Below, in pieces: positions 16,810 to 24,853 of a stretch of 62,014 nucleotides of DNA. This DNA is from Prochlorococcus sp. AG-347-O22 (lineage in GTDB: Bacteria; Cyanobacteriota; Cyanobacteriia; PCC-6307; Cyanobiaceae). The notes under the pieces are model-generated. The model was not told the DNA's origin, did no database searches, and saw nothing but the letters and a program-made list of their open reading frames with translations. Within the stretch, counting starts at the first letter, position 1. Each line of letters begins with the position of its first letter. The stretch spans positions 1 to 62,014 of the forward strand of contig QCCX01000007.1 in the NCBI GenBank assembly GCA_003278845.1, in the 5' to 3' direction. A program made the position numbers and the translations under genes.

Positions 16810-17313
16810 TTATTCCCACATGGGGTTATTTAATTTTTCATTTTTAAGTGAAGAAGGAACATAAGTATGTAAAGCTTCAATTTTTATAGCCCATTTTTTA
16901 GAGTTTCCCTTTAAACTTTCGCTTTCAATTAGGTTTGTTAGGGGAATCCTTTTTCTAACTTTAAGAAGTCCTAAACAAGCTTCCCAGGCTTCATGATTTT
17001 TATAAATATCTAACCAAAAATCAAAAATATTTTCCAAGATTTCTAAAGGGATATCAAATGGAATCCCCATTGAAGGTCTTGTAATTAAGTATTTTTTGTT
17101 TCTTAGTTCATTTAATAAATTATTTACGTTTAAATTAATAGCTAAAAGAATATCTTTTGCTGATTCAGTACCTATTAATTCTTTTCTATGGCAATCTAAA
17201 AGATTTTCATCCTCAAGGATATTATCATCGCAATTTTTTATTCCCACAACCCAAAACCCTTCTCCATTATTCACTCCACTAGCAAGAAAAAGATATTGAG
17301 TTGAATTCTCCAA
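16810..17313 (-). CDS. conserved hypothetical protein
   Basis: A 167-residue soluble protein. The N-terminus (STQYLFLASGVNNGEGFWV) looks like a beta strand pair. A helical middle follows, then a KVRKRIPLTNLIESESLKG segment. It is the first gene of the minus-strand operon leading to the salvage pair. I know no function. Confidence 0.65.
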   Translation of the reverse strand: MENSTQYLFLASGVNNGEGFWVVGIKNCDDNILEDENLLDCHRKELIGTESAKDILLAINLNVNNLLNELRNKKYLITRPSMGIPFDIPLEILENIFDFWLDIYKNHEAWEACLGLLKVRKRIPLTNLIESESLKGNSKKWAIKIEALHTYVPSSLKNEKLNNPMWE

Positions 17314-17436
17314 GATTTCAAATTATTTTTTCCATTTTTAACATTTTTTGCTTGATATGAAAATAATTTAGCTGAGCAAGTAACAATATGAAGTCCTCGT
17401 AAAAAAAATTTTGTTGTTATAGTTAAATTTTTAGAG

Positions 17437-17550
17437 ATGTTTGATTTAAAAGAACTAAAACTAATGTTTTTAGATCCTACTGATTTAATAATTAATAATA
17501 TAAATAAATATCTTTATAGTAATAAAGTAATTAAATTTATTTTTTCTTAG
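17437..17550 (+). CDS. possible 37-residue micro-protein
   Basis: ATG 17437, TAG 17548-17550; begins MFDLKELKLMFLDPTDLI. It has an AGAG just upstream of the ATG and overlaps the tail of the convergent 75-residue gene by 14 bp. Only a weak case: short, AT-rich and of no recognisable family. Confidence 0.3.
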   Translation: MFDLKELKLMFLDPTDLIINNINKYLYSNKVIKFIFS

Positions 17551-17764
17551 GAAATAATTTTCCTATTTTCTCCTTTTGCAAGTTCTCCTTTTTATTTCTT
17601 ATTTTTTTGTCTTCTAAGGATTCTTTATTAGTACTTACAGCATAAATAATATAGAAAATCATGCCAGTAAATATTAATCCTACAAAAATTATGAATATTC
17701 CAATAGGTTCACTGGGACTTAATATTTTAAGATCTAAAGCTGTATTTAGGGAAATTATCATCAA
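17537..17764 (-). CDS. single-span membrane protein, unknown
   Basis: A 75-residue protein with one span at about residues 21-42 (GIFIIFVGLIFTGMIFYIIY) and a long, very basic C-terminal tail ending KLFPKKK. The positive-inside pattern puts the tail in the cytoplasm. It is 33 bp downstream of the 73-residue gene on the same strand. Confidence 0.6.
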   Translation of the reverse strand: MMIISLNTALDLKILSPSEPIGIFIIFVGLIFTGMIFYIIYAVSTNKESLEDKKIRNKKENLQKEKIGKLFPKKK

Positions 17765-17797
17765 TAAACTAATTCCTTAAATAAATTTTATGGAAAT

Positions 17798-18019
17798 CTA
17801 ATTGATTTCCTCGTATCCAAAAAATGTTGCATTGTCTGAATTTTTATACCCATTAGCGGCTTCCTGTGGGTTTTGACTGTCAATTTTTCTTGCTTTAGCA
17901 TGAATCATGTTGAATGGGAAAATCACAGCTCCTACAAAAAAATGAAGAATTAAGAAATCTGAAGGTAATCCATTTGTCCAATCAGGAAAAAATAGTAATG
18001 TCATCAATGATTCGTTCAT
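17798..18019 (-). CDS. small hypothetical membrane-associated protein
   Basis: A 73-residue protein. A hydrophobic, aromatic-rich first half (SDFLILHFFVGAVIFPFNMI) is followed by a polar, Asn/Ala-rich tail. It has an ATG start and is probably the first gene of a two-gene unit with the 75-residue protein. No family recognised. Confidence 0.6.
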   Translation of the reverse strand: MNESLMTLLFFPDWTNGLPSDFLILHFFVGAVIFPFNMIHAKARKIDSQNPQEAANGYKNSDNATFFGYEEIN

Positions 18020-18183
18020 ATTTGTAGTCGAATAAACCTCTGACTATTATTACTGAACTTATCGCAATACTTTTAATTATTAATAAATTGAAATTTAATT
18101 TGCTTTTAATAATTATCAGATTTAATTGAAAAGACAATTACAAAATACTATTATATTACTTATGAACTATTGATTAATAGCTG

Positions 18184-18585
18184 TTGTTAAAATTATTTTT
18201 TGTCTTACTTTTATTTATAATTTTTCAATTAAAACCTGCAATAGGTATACCTTTTGATACGTCCGATCCTAGTGTTAGTTTGCTACAAAATAGGATCTCT
18301 AATAATTTCTCTAAAAAATATTGCAATGCTATCCAAAATGGTCTTTCCAAAGATGAAGCAATGAAATCAGCTATTGTAAAAACTGAAAACATTATATCTT
18401 TCTCTTACAATCCTCAGAAAAAATGGATTGAGAAAAGTGACTTGGCAAATCAAATTTCATCAGAAGTAGTAAATGATTGCGGACGGTCAATTGGATTGAT
18501 TGGAAATGAGGGGATTAACTATTTTAAATCATATTTTCTAGAAATTTATGAAAAAACTACTCCTGACAAAAATTTTTCAAGATAG
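18184..18585 (+). CDS. secreted protein, unknown
   Basis: A 133-residue protein with a clear signal peptide (MLKLFFVLLLFIIFQLKPAIG) and a mature part of about 112 residues with two cysteines (KKYCNAI and NDCGRSI) that could form a disulfide in the periplasm or lumen. The start is TTG at 18184. The gene is 9 bp upstream of the 64-residue membrane-anchored gene and probably in its operon. Confidence 0.68.
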   Translation: MLKLFFVLLLFIIFQLKPAIGIPFDTSDPSVSLLQNRISNNFSKKYCNAIQNGLSKDEAMKSAIVKTENIISFSYNPQKKWIEKSDLANQISSEVVNDCGRSIGLIGNEGINYFKSYFLEIYEKTTPDKNFSR

Positions 18586-18594
18586 ATTAGGTAA

Positions 18595-18789
18595 ATGAAT
18601 AATATTTCAGACAAATTAGTAATGACAATTATATTGATTACTGTTCTTTTTGTATTTGGATTAATTTTTTCAGTAAAGTCTCCAGAGAGAAAGATTATAG
18701 ATTCACCAATAATGTGGAAAGAAGATTATTCTAATATCTCTATTTTTAAAAGCAATAATATAAATTCAGAAAGAATAAGAATAATTTAA
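18595..18789 (+). CDS. small membrane-anchored protein
   Basis: A 64-residue protein with an N-terminal span (about residues 8-26, VMTIILITVLFVFGLIF) and a polar tail that would be periplasmic or lumenal. It follows the secreted-protein gene by 9 bp. Its stop overlaps the ATG of a possible 30-residue ORF (TAATG). Confidence 0.55.
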   Translation: MNNISDKLVMTIILITVLFVFGLIFSVKSPERKIIDSPIMWKEDYSNISIFKSNNINSERIRII

Positions 18790-18881
18790 TGAAAACATTG
18801 CTTACCAATATAAAGTATCCTATTCAACGATGTACAAAAATATTTTTTCGAATCTCAATCAATTTATCATTCATTGTTTAA
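18789..18881 (+). CDS. possible 30-residue coupled micro-ORF
   Basis: ATG 18789-18791 overlaps the preceding stop as TAATG, a common coupling arrangement. The peptide begins MKTLLTNIKYPIQRCTKIFF. It overlaps the tail of the convergent HNH gene by 4 bp. It is too short to be sure; coupling is the only positive sign. Confidence 0.28.
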   Translation: MKTLLTNIKYPIQRCTKIFFRISINLSFIV

Positions 18882-19219
18882 TTTAAGTATTTCAAGAGAA
18901 CTGACGCTAGTTTTAAATCTTCATTAAACCATGCTCGTATCGCCATAGCTCTTCGCGGATCATAAAAATTTTGTTTTCTGTACCAACTAAGAACTTCTGA
19001 ATCTGATTTCTTACCATTACATGACAAACAACATGGTACGCAATTACTTGTACTGCTAATCCCCCCTTTTGACATTGGGTGGAGGTGGTCTAGTGATTCT
19101 GAGGGTTTACCGCAATAAATACATTTATAATTAGTAACTTTATTAAGTGACTCTCTCCAATTTTTATTACTTATCTTGGGACAAAACTGATCAAGGTAAA
19201 TTGCATCTTGTCTATGCAT
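18878..19219 (-). CDS. HNH endonuclease-family protein
   Basis: A 113-residue protein with one zinc-stabilised HNH motif. CIYCGKP is the first CxxC, SLDHLHPMSKGG carries the metal-binding DH, and NCVPCCLSCNGKKSD supplies the second CxxC and the Asn-Gly-Lys end. There are no extra domains, so it could be a free-standing nuclease; none of its neighbours suggests an intron or restriction system. Divergent from the TauE/SafE gene. Confidence 0.85.
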   Translation of the reverse strand: MHRQDAIYLDQFCPKISNKNWRESLNKVTNYKCIYCGKPSESLDHLHPMSKGGISSTSNCVPCCLSCNGKKSDSEVLSWYRKQNFYDPRRAMAIRAWFNEDLKLASVLLKYLN

Positions 19220-19360
19220 AAAATTCTTGATAATTTTTTCTGATAATAACAGTTTTTTTTAAAGTATGATTAAAAAATATAAGATATGATTTCTTAAAGC
19301 AAATGCTTCTTATGAAAAGAATAATTTTCACTTATTAATACAAAGGGCAATTTATAGTAA

Positions 19361-20173
19361 ATGCTTTATTTATTAACAATATTATTAGGAAATTTTGATC
19401 ATTCTTTATTTAAAAGTATTTATATCTTTTTGATATCGTTTTTTTCTAATACGTTCTCAGCGATTTCTGGAGGAGGAGCAGGATTATTACAATTGCCAGC
19501 ATTGATTTTATCTGGGGTTCCTTATTATCAGGCTCTTGCTAGTCATAAATTAGCAACAGTAGCACTAGGAATAGGGGGTTCCTTAAGAAATTACAAATCT
19601 TTAGGTAATGATATAAGTGTTGCTTGGCAAATTTTAATTTTTGGATTACCAGGAGTAATTTTTGGGGCTTCTGTAGTTGAATATATATCAGAAAAGTACT
19701 TATACTTATTTTTAGGAATAATATCCATATTATTAGCTTTTTACTCATTCTTTAAACCAGATTTAGGAATGTCATCTGGTAATAAAAAGCTTAATTTTGT
19801 TCATAAAATTAAATTTTTAATTTTTATTTTTCTTATAGGTATATTAAATGGTTCTATTTCTTCAGGAACTGGATTGCTCGTAACAATTCTATTAATAAAA
19901 ACTTTTGAAATGGATTTTCTTCGAGCCATAAGTATGACATTTTTTACTGTTGGGATTTTTTGGAATTTTGTCGGAGCAGTATTTTTGGCAAGAATAGGAT
20001 CGGTTCCATTTAATTTATTGATAGTTTTAATAATCGGTTCCTTTACAGGAGGATTTTTCGGAGCTCACCTGTCAAAATTAAATGGGAATATACTTATTAA
20101 GAAAACTTTTATAACGGTATGTATTTTGGTTGGTATTAGCTTGTTGATTAAATCTATAAAAAGCTTTTTATAA
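19361..20173 (+). CDS. TauE/SafE (DUF81) family permease
   Basis: A 270-residue integral membrane protein with about eight spans. The two internal repeats begin FFSNTFSAISGGGAGLLQLPAL and GILNGSISSGTGLLVTILL, the hallmark of this family. Members export sulfite, sulfoacetate or related organic anions, but the substrate here is not evident. It sits just before the long intergenic region with the RNA candidate. Confidence 0.88.
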   Translation: MLYLLTILLGNFDHSLFKSIYIFLISFFSNTFSAISGGGAGLLQLPALILSGVPYYQALASHKLATVALGIGGSLRNYKSLGNDISVAWQILIFGLPGVIFGASVVEYISEKYLYLFLGIISILLAFYSFFKPDLGMSSGNKKLNFVHKIKFLIFIFLIGILNGSISSGTGLLVTILLIKTFEMDFLRAISMTFFTVGIFWNFVGAVFLARIGSVPFNLLIVLIIGSFTGGFFGAHLSKLNGNILIKKTFITVCILVGISLLIKSIKSFL

Positions 20174-20328
20174 AATTATTGGATGATAGCAGTACATTTT
20201 GATAAAAATCCTAAAGCAGGATTATAAATTAAAAAATAAATAAATTATTATCTTTATTCATTATTGAAGGGATAAATTACTCGTTTTATTAAATCAAACA
20301 TTTAAAGAGGCCTTATTTTAAAAACCAT

Positions 20329-20355
20329 AAAAAAAGGCCTCACATTTGTGGGGCC
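20329..20355 (-). terminator. intrinsic terminator of the candidate small RNA
   Basis: Minus strand: GGCCCCACA-AA-TGTGAGGCC, a 9-bp stem with one G-U pair, followed by TTTTTTT (complement of 20329-20335). The left arm can also pair with GAGGCCTT at 20307-20314 in the extended plus-strand reading. Confidence 0.75.
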
Positions 20356-20450
20356 GGGTGATGGGGAATCCTATTTTTAAACCAATTTCTTAAAAAATGC
20401 AACCCCCTATCTGTAGTGCAATTATTGTCAACTAAATACACTACAGATAG
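20329..20450 (-). ncRNA. candidate small RNA ending in an intrinsic terminator
   Basis: Read on the minus strand, a perfect 12-bp stem (CTATCTGTAGTG / CACTACAGATAG, 20-nt loop) begins the element. A G/C-bearing linker of about 50 nt follows, and then a 9-bp terminator hairpin with seven U. The 5' end is set only by the first stem, so the true start may lie some bases upstream. No ORF fits and neighbouring genes are on the plus strand. I did not find the repeated GGAAACA element I recall from the Yfr2-5 family. Confidence 0.6.
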
Positions 20451-20622
20451 TGCTTTAATAATTTTCTTTTATGTGAATTAATAAATTCTGAAATAATTTT
20501 GCAACTTTGATGTTTATTAATGAAAATCTAATTTCATAATTTCAAATGTTTTTGGTAATTTTACTTGTTAAAAATGTCCTGCACAGTATCATTCGTAAGA
20601 ACTTCGCTAGTAAAAAGTTTTA

Positions 20623-20850
20623 ATGATTGAATTAACTTTACTAACACTTTTGAATTATGTTGGGGATAATTTCTGTGAGTATAGAAATCTAGGTCATGAT
20701 AACTATAAATCTTTACTTCTTTCCTACAGTGATGCAAGTAATAAATTTGGTCCATTAGAGGTTAAAAAGGTTATTGAGAAGTCTAAAAATTTTAAAGTTA
20801 CTGCTGTTGCTATTGCTGCAACTAAGTGCCCTCAATATATTGTTAAGTAA
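20623..20850 (+). CDS. small hypothetical protein
   Basis: A 75-residue soluble protein beginning MIELTLLTLLNYVGDNFCEY and ending in an Ala/Thr/Val segment with TKCPQYIVK. The minus-strand ORF over the same bases looks like a shadow. The stop overlaps the ATG of the next gene (TAATG), indicating coupling. No family recognised. Confidence 0.55.
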   Translation: MIELTLLTLLNYVGDNFCEYRNLGHDNYKSLLLSYSDASNKFGPLEVKKVIEKSKNFKVTAVAIAATKCPQYIVK

Positions 20851-21116
20851 TGAAGTTTGAATTAAAAACTGAAAAAGAAAATTATTCAAAATCATTTTTA
20901 CAATTTTTCGGCATATTTTTTTTTCTTACTTTAATAATTATCCTTAGTGATGTATCACTCAAATTAGGAATCATATCTAGAAATCATAAAATTGAATACA
21001 ACTGCAGGCTTTTATCTGTTGAAAAATCAAAACTTCATTTTAAAAAATTATCTAGGCTTTCTAATTTAAAAAGTAAACAACAAATTTGGAAATTTTGTAG
21101 CGAGGTTAATAAATAA
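20850..21116 (+). CDS. small membrane protein, unknown
   Basis: An 88-residue protein with one span at about residues 18-37 (FLQFFGIFFFLTLIIILS) and a basic C-terminal part (EKSKLHFKKLSRLSNLKSK). It overlaps the preceding gene by 1 bp. Tail-to-tail with the ABC-2 permease operon. Confidence 0.55.
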   Translation: MKFELKTEKENYSKSFLQFFGIFFFLTLIIILSDVSLKLGIISRNHKIEYNCRLLSVEKSKLHFKKLSRLSNLKSKQQIWKFCSEVNK

Positions 21117-21119
21117 TAC

Positions 21120-21914
21120 TTAACTAGAGGCTGATGAATAGAATCTTAATGCAAATAACCAGAACTTTCTTGAATTAATAAGAAATATTGTCGCTACAAT
21201 AATTTCAAGCAATATTTTCCAAAATACAGAAAGTCCTAGAAAAACTTCAGAAGGAATTGTAGTTATAAAAGCAATAGGAATAAAAACACTAAAAAAGATT
21301 CTTAATGAAAATGAAAATGAACTTAGAGGAAATCTTCCAATATAAAGGAATGATCTTAATACTTCTATTGCATTCCAAGTTTTAACAAACCAAATAGTAG
21401 TAGTAGATATAAAAAACCATAAGCTATATAAAATACAAATCGAACAACTAATAGTAATCAATGATAGGGTCAGAAAACTTAAATTTAAATTGATTTGATT
21501 TATTTTTATGCAGAAGAACAACAACAAAAATCCAAGCATAATTTCTAAAAATCCAGATGGATTTATTTTTTTTAATGAAATAAAAAATTGACTATCAATA
21601 GGTTTTAAAAGTACGAAGTCTAATGTTCCTTCTCTTATATGTTTAACTATTTCTGTAAGATTAGGATTGAACCATGTATTTGTTATCCCATTCAAAATTG
21701 TATAAATTGCTTGGATTATTAGTGCCTGTTCAAATTTCCACCCTCCAATATATCCACTATTTTGAAAGAAAATAGATAATAGAAAAATACTCCCTACTAA
21801 ACTTAGAATTGCAGTAATTAAATCAACTAATATATTTGTCTTATACTCCAACTCCGAAGCTAAAGAAGTATGTAAGAATTTTTTATAAACTTTTAGATAT
21901 TTTCTTAAATTCAT
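21120..21914 (-). CDS. ABC-2 type exporter permease (second)
   Basis: A 264-residue membrane protein with six predicted spans and the ABC-2 pattern: an N-terminal FLHTSLASELEYKTNI segment, then HIREGTLDFVLLKPIDSQF, typical of the family's coupling region. It overlaps the first permease gene by 4 bp (ATGA). With the ATPase it forms a three-gene exporter operon; the substrate is unknown. Confidence 0.85.
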   Translation of the reverse strand: MNLRKYLKVYKKFLHTSLASELEYKTNILVDLITAILSLVGSIFLLSIFFQNSGYIGGWKFEQALIIQAIYTILNGITNTWFNPNLTEIVKHIREGTLDFVLLKPIDSQFFISLKKINPSGFLEIMLGFLLLFFCIKINQINLNLSFLTLSLITISCSICILYSLWFFISTTTIWFVKTWNAIEVLRSFLYIGRFPLSSFSFSLRIFFSVFIPIAFITTIPSEVFLGLSVFWKILLEIIVATIFLINSRKFWLFALRFYSSASS

Positions 21915-22705
21915 GACCCCATTGCGGTATATTTTTTTGTTCCTTCAGACCAGATTTTCTTAAATAATGGGAAAAGTATAAAAATCCATAGAATTTGCAT
22001 AATTAACCCTCCAATAATATTTGTTTTGTTACCTGAAAGTAAGTTTGCAGGGAAATCAATTAGATATGGAAAAGGAGTCAAATAAATCCAAGATTTAACA
22101 TATGCTGGAAATGAAACTACAGGTGCTAAAAGACCTGAGAGAAATAAAGTTGGAATAAATAATAATCTTTCTATCGATGACGCTTTCTCTGTCCAGAAAC
22201 ATAGACATGCAACTATTGACTGAATTAAAAATTGAATCAAGAAGGATAAGAAAGTAGATACTATTGATAAAAGTAAAATACTTAAATTTGGTATCCATAT
22301 ACTTTCTGGATTAAAAATAAAAAAGAAAAATGCAATTATTAGTGCGAAAGGAAATCTTGTTATTTGTTCTGCAAGATGTTGTGCAAAATATCTGAAAAAT
22401 GGATTTAAAGGTTGAATTAAATACGGAGATACCTTCCCCATAAGAGAATCTTCTTCAAAACTAAATACAACCCAAACTACAGAAAACTGTCTTACAAAAA
22501 AAGCACATAAGAAATACCTAGAAAGCATTGTACTACTAATGTTTATGGATTCATTTAGATTATTATTTGTCCAAATGTTTAACATGAAAAAAGGAATAAT
22601 CCCTGAAATTGCCCACAATGCAATTTCTACCCTATACTCCAACATGTTTGAATATTGGACTTTTAATAAAGTTAATATTTTACGGTTAATTAAATTAGAT
22701 ATCAT
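21911..22705 (-). CDS. ABC-2 type exporter permease (first)
   Basis: Also 264 residues with six predicted spans; it contains SLMGKVSPYLIQPLNPFFRYFAQHL, the equivalent of the coupling region in the other permease. The two permeases are paralogue-like partners of equal length and are likely to form a heterodimer. Its start overlaps the ATPase stop by 11 bp. Confidence 0.85.
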   Translation of the reverse strand: MISNLINRKILTLLKVQYSNMLEYRVEIALWAISGIIPFFMLNIWTNNNLNESINISSTMLSRYFLCAFFVRQFSVVWVVFSFEEDSLMGKVSPYLIQPLNPFFRYFAQHLAEQITRFPFALIIAFFFFIFNPESIWIPNLSILLLSIVSTFLSFLIQFLIQSIVACLCFWTEKASSIERLLFIPTLFLSGLLAPVVSFPAYVKSWIYLTPFPYLIDFPANLLSGNKTNIIGGLIMQILWIFILFPLFKKIWSEGTKKYTAMGS

Positions 22706-23690
22706 AATCTTTTTTGATTAATACCTTCCCAATAACTTCATCAATGGGTGGTTCATTTATAAAAAGGTCTTCAATATCAAAATTATTTAGGATAGTTTTT
22801 AGAGAAGAGGTAATTGAGTTGTTTTCAATTTTTATAGTTATTTCATTCTTTATTTTATTTTTAACAGTAAAACCGGAATTTCCTAATTTAATTGCATCCT
22901 CTTCTGATCGACAAACTATTAATATTTCTTTAACAGGAGAAAGTTTTTTTAATAACAGGTCAAGTTTTCCATCATATGATATCGCCCCTTCGTGCACACA
23001 TATAACTCTCTTGCATAGCGATGTAATATCTTTCATGTAATGACTTGTTAGGCATATCGTTGCATTAGTTTCCTTATTATATTTTTGAAGAAATTTTCTT
23101 AAATTTCTCTGTGCATTAATATCTAATCCAAGTGTTGGCTCGTCTAAAAATAGAATATTTGGTTCATGTATCAAAGCTGCTAGTAATTCTGATTTCATAC
23201 GCTGCCCTAGTGAAAGTTTTCTAACAGGTATGAAAAGCTCTTCATCAATTTCAAGCATTTCCGATAGTTTTTTTATTCTCTTTTTAGCTTCGAACTTATC
23301 TATGTCATATATTGATGCATTCAAATAAAATGATTCAATTGGTGGAAGATCCCATATAAGCTGTTGCTTTTGTCCCATTATTAAGGTGATATTCTTTAGG
23401 AAATTTTCTTTTCTGCTGAAAGGTAAATAGCCTGAAACCAAAATCGAACCTTCACTTGGATAAATTAAGCCACAAAGCATTTTTAATATTGTTGTTTTCC
23501 CAGCTCCATTTGCACCTAGAAAACCTACTATTTCTCCTTCTTTAATTTCAAAACTTATATCTTTTATAACTTTTAAACTTTTTTTTTGTCTTCTAAAAAA
23601 ATGTTTAATTGTTCCTTTTAAGCCTGGTTCTTTGGAAGAGATATCAAATGACTTAGATAAATTTTTTACATCAATAATATTTTGCAACAT
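22695..23690 (-). CDS. ABC exporter ATP-binding subunit
   Basis: A 331-residue ATPase. Walker A is GANGAGKT at 59-66, the signature is KLSLGQRMKSELLAAL, Walker B is ILFLDEPTLGLD, and the H-loop is CLTSHYM. It has a C-terminal regulatory-like extension of about 80 residues. First gene of the operon and the energy source for both permeases. Drug, lipid or polysaccharide export is possible; nothing in the sequence chooses. Confidence 0.92.
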   Translation of the reverse strand: MLQNIIDVKNLSKSFDISSKEPGLKGTIKHFFRRQKKSLKVIKDISFEIKEGEIVGFLGANGAGKTTILKMLCGLIYPSEGSILVSGYLPFSRKENFLKNITLIMGQKQQLIWDLPPIESFYLNASIYDIDKFEAKKRIKKLSEMLEIDEELFIPVRKLSLGQRMKSELLAALIHEPNILFLDEPTLGLDINAQRNLRKFLQKYNKETNATICLTSHYMKDITSLCKRVICVHEGAISYDGKLDLLLKKLSPVKEILIVCRSEEDAIKLGNSGFTVKNKIKNEITIKIENNSITSSLKTILNNFDIEDLFINEPPIDEVIGKVLIKKDYDI

Positions 23691-23767
23691 TTAAATTTTT
23701 AATTACTGAAATTTAATATTTAAATAAATTGTTAAATTAATTTTATTTTAGAAAATTTTTTAACCAA

Positions 23768-24157
23768 TCAAAAAATATCTTTAAAAGATACAACCAGCCA
23801 GATAAAAAAGTTTATTGGATTAAGTAACTCGTTTACGTTATTTTTATTCTCATAATTTAATCCTCTTAAAAAACTAAATATAAAATTACTATCTTTTTGT
23901 TTATCATAATTTTTCTTTATAGCATTACCATTTTGGTCGAGAAGATCAATTTCATCCTCAAAAAACCATTGCTCTTGTCCATTAGATAATTGCAAGACAA
24001 CCCCAATACCTTTGCCATCAGTTATTCTGAAATCACTTACCTTACCCAATGAAGAAACATTAATTGCATCGATAGTTTCTTTGTTAAGCCTATCTTTAGA
24101 TAGTTCTAGGTTAACTTGAACAGAATTTCCTATTTTAATCTTATCTAAAATTGACAT
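23768..24157 (-). CDS. DUF2862 domain protein
   Basis: A 129-residue cyanobacterial protein. The DUF2862 core contains KIGNSVQVNLELSKDR, LGKVSDFRITDGKGIGVVL and QEQWFFEDEIDLLD. The C-terminal segment is hydrophobic (PINFFIWLVVSF) and may anchor it. It lies upstream of the ABC operon on the same strand with a 77-bp gap. Confidence 0.72.
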   Translation of the reverse strand: MSILDKIKIGNSVQVNLELSKDRLNKETIDAINVSSLGKVSDFRITDGKGIGVVLQLSNGQEQWFFEDEIDLLDQNGNAIKKNYDKQKDSNFIFSFLRGLNYENKNNVNELLNPINFFIWLVVSFKDIF

Positions 24158-24227
24158 TTTTAGGTTATTATACCTATTGATAAAGGGTTTATGCGATTAA
24201 TTCAGAATTATTGATTTATTTCAATTA

Positions 24228-24374
24228 TTAAGATTTTTTGAAAACAGCTTCAAGGATTCTCTTTATTGCAATTGTTAATACTCTCAAAAATACAAAAAAC
24301 AGACCTAACCAACCTAATATGACAGCTATTGATAACATGCTTGAACCTAAATCACGCTGTAGCAAATTCTGCAT
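24228..24374 (-). CDS. 48-residue single-span membrane micro-protein
   Basis: ATG 24372-24374, TAA 24228-24230. It begins MQNLLQRDLGSSMLSIAVIL, continues with a span (GWLGLFFVFLRVL) and ends in a basic tail ending KRILEAVFKKS. A clean reading frame with a classic positive-inside tail, so I judge it real. Function unknown. Confidence 0.6.
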   Translation of the reverse strand: MQNLLQRDLGSSMLSIAVILGWLGLFFVFLRVLTIAIKRILEAVFKKS

Positions 24375-24530
24375 ATAATTTTCTAAATTAGATAAACTTT
24401 ACTCTACTTTATTAATTACTTATTAAAGATGTAAATGTTCAAAATTCAGATTTTTTTTAAATTCTTTTTTATGACGTATTTAATAGATATGATTTTGAGT
24501 TAAAATTTAGTCAGAAATTAATTTAATATT

Positions 24531-24632
24531 TTGGACCTATCTTTGAATTCATACATTGGAATATTTTTTATCATTACTGGATTATTAGTTAGAGTTGACT
24601 TGAAATTTTCTATTCAAAAAGATCTCAAATAA
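24531..24632 (+). CDS. possible 33-residue single-span peptide
   Basis: TTG start at 24531, TAA at 24630-24632. It begins MDLSLNSYIGIFFIITGLLV and ends RVDLKFSIQKDLK: one short span with a basic end, reminiscent of photosystem or cytochrome b6f small subunits but not matching any I recall. No Shine-Dalgarno is seen. Weak. Confidence 0.32.
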   Translation: MDLSLNSYIGIFFIITGLLVRVDLKFSIQKDLK

Positions 24633-24704
24633 TTTTTAATAAATTCTTTTTAGTTAAGATTTTTATAATTTTTATTTTTATAATTGCTGTAACTACTGCA
24701 AATA

Positions 24705-24728
24705 CTAAAAAAGCAGTTGTGAAGCTGC
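24705..24728 (-). terminator. terminator of the initiator tRNA
   Basis: On the minus strand GCAG, a short interrupted stem, CTGC, then TTTTTT (complement of 24705-24712). It lies 4 nt after the tRNA 3' end. Confidence 0.6.
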
Positions 24729-24732
24729 AAAA

Positions 24733-24809
<77 letters not shown>

Positions 24810-24853
24810 TCATATACATAGCATACATCTGAAAGGGTTATTTTTCCTGTTTT

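Larger units (their letters stand above)
20174..20622. other. 449-bp intergenic region with structured RNA candidate
   Basis: The longest gap in the window. Nothing coding is convincing. The middle (20307-20450) is unusually G/C-rich for this genome. It holds three inverted repeats: 20307-20314 with 20334-20341, 20336-20344 with 20347-20355, and 20407-20418 with 20439-20450. The outer parts are AT-rich and look like promoter and spacer. Confidence 0.7.

Noticed and set aside
20561..20755. 64-residue minus-strand ORF over the intergenic/small-gene region
   Set aside because: It lies opposite the better-supported 75-residue plus-strand gene, which is coupled to the next gene by TAATG.
6000..21000. 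Possibility that 6-21 kb is a horizontally acquired island
   Set aside because: Many small orphan genes are present, but there is no integrase, no attachment repeat, no tRNA boundary and no evident change in base composition; rpsU lies within it.
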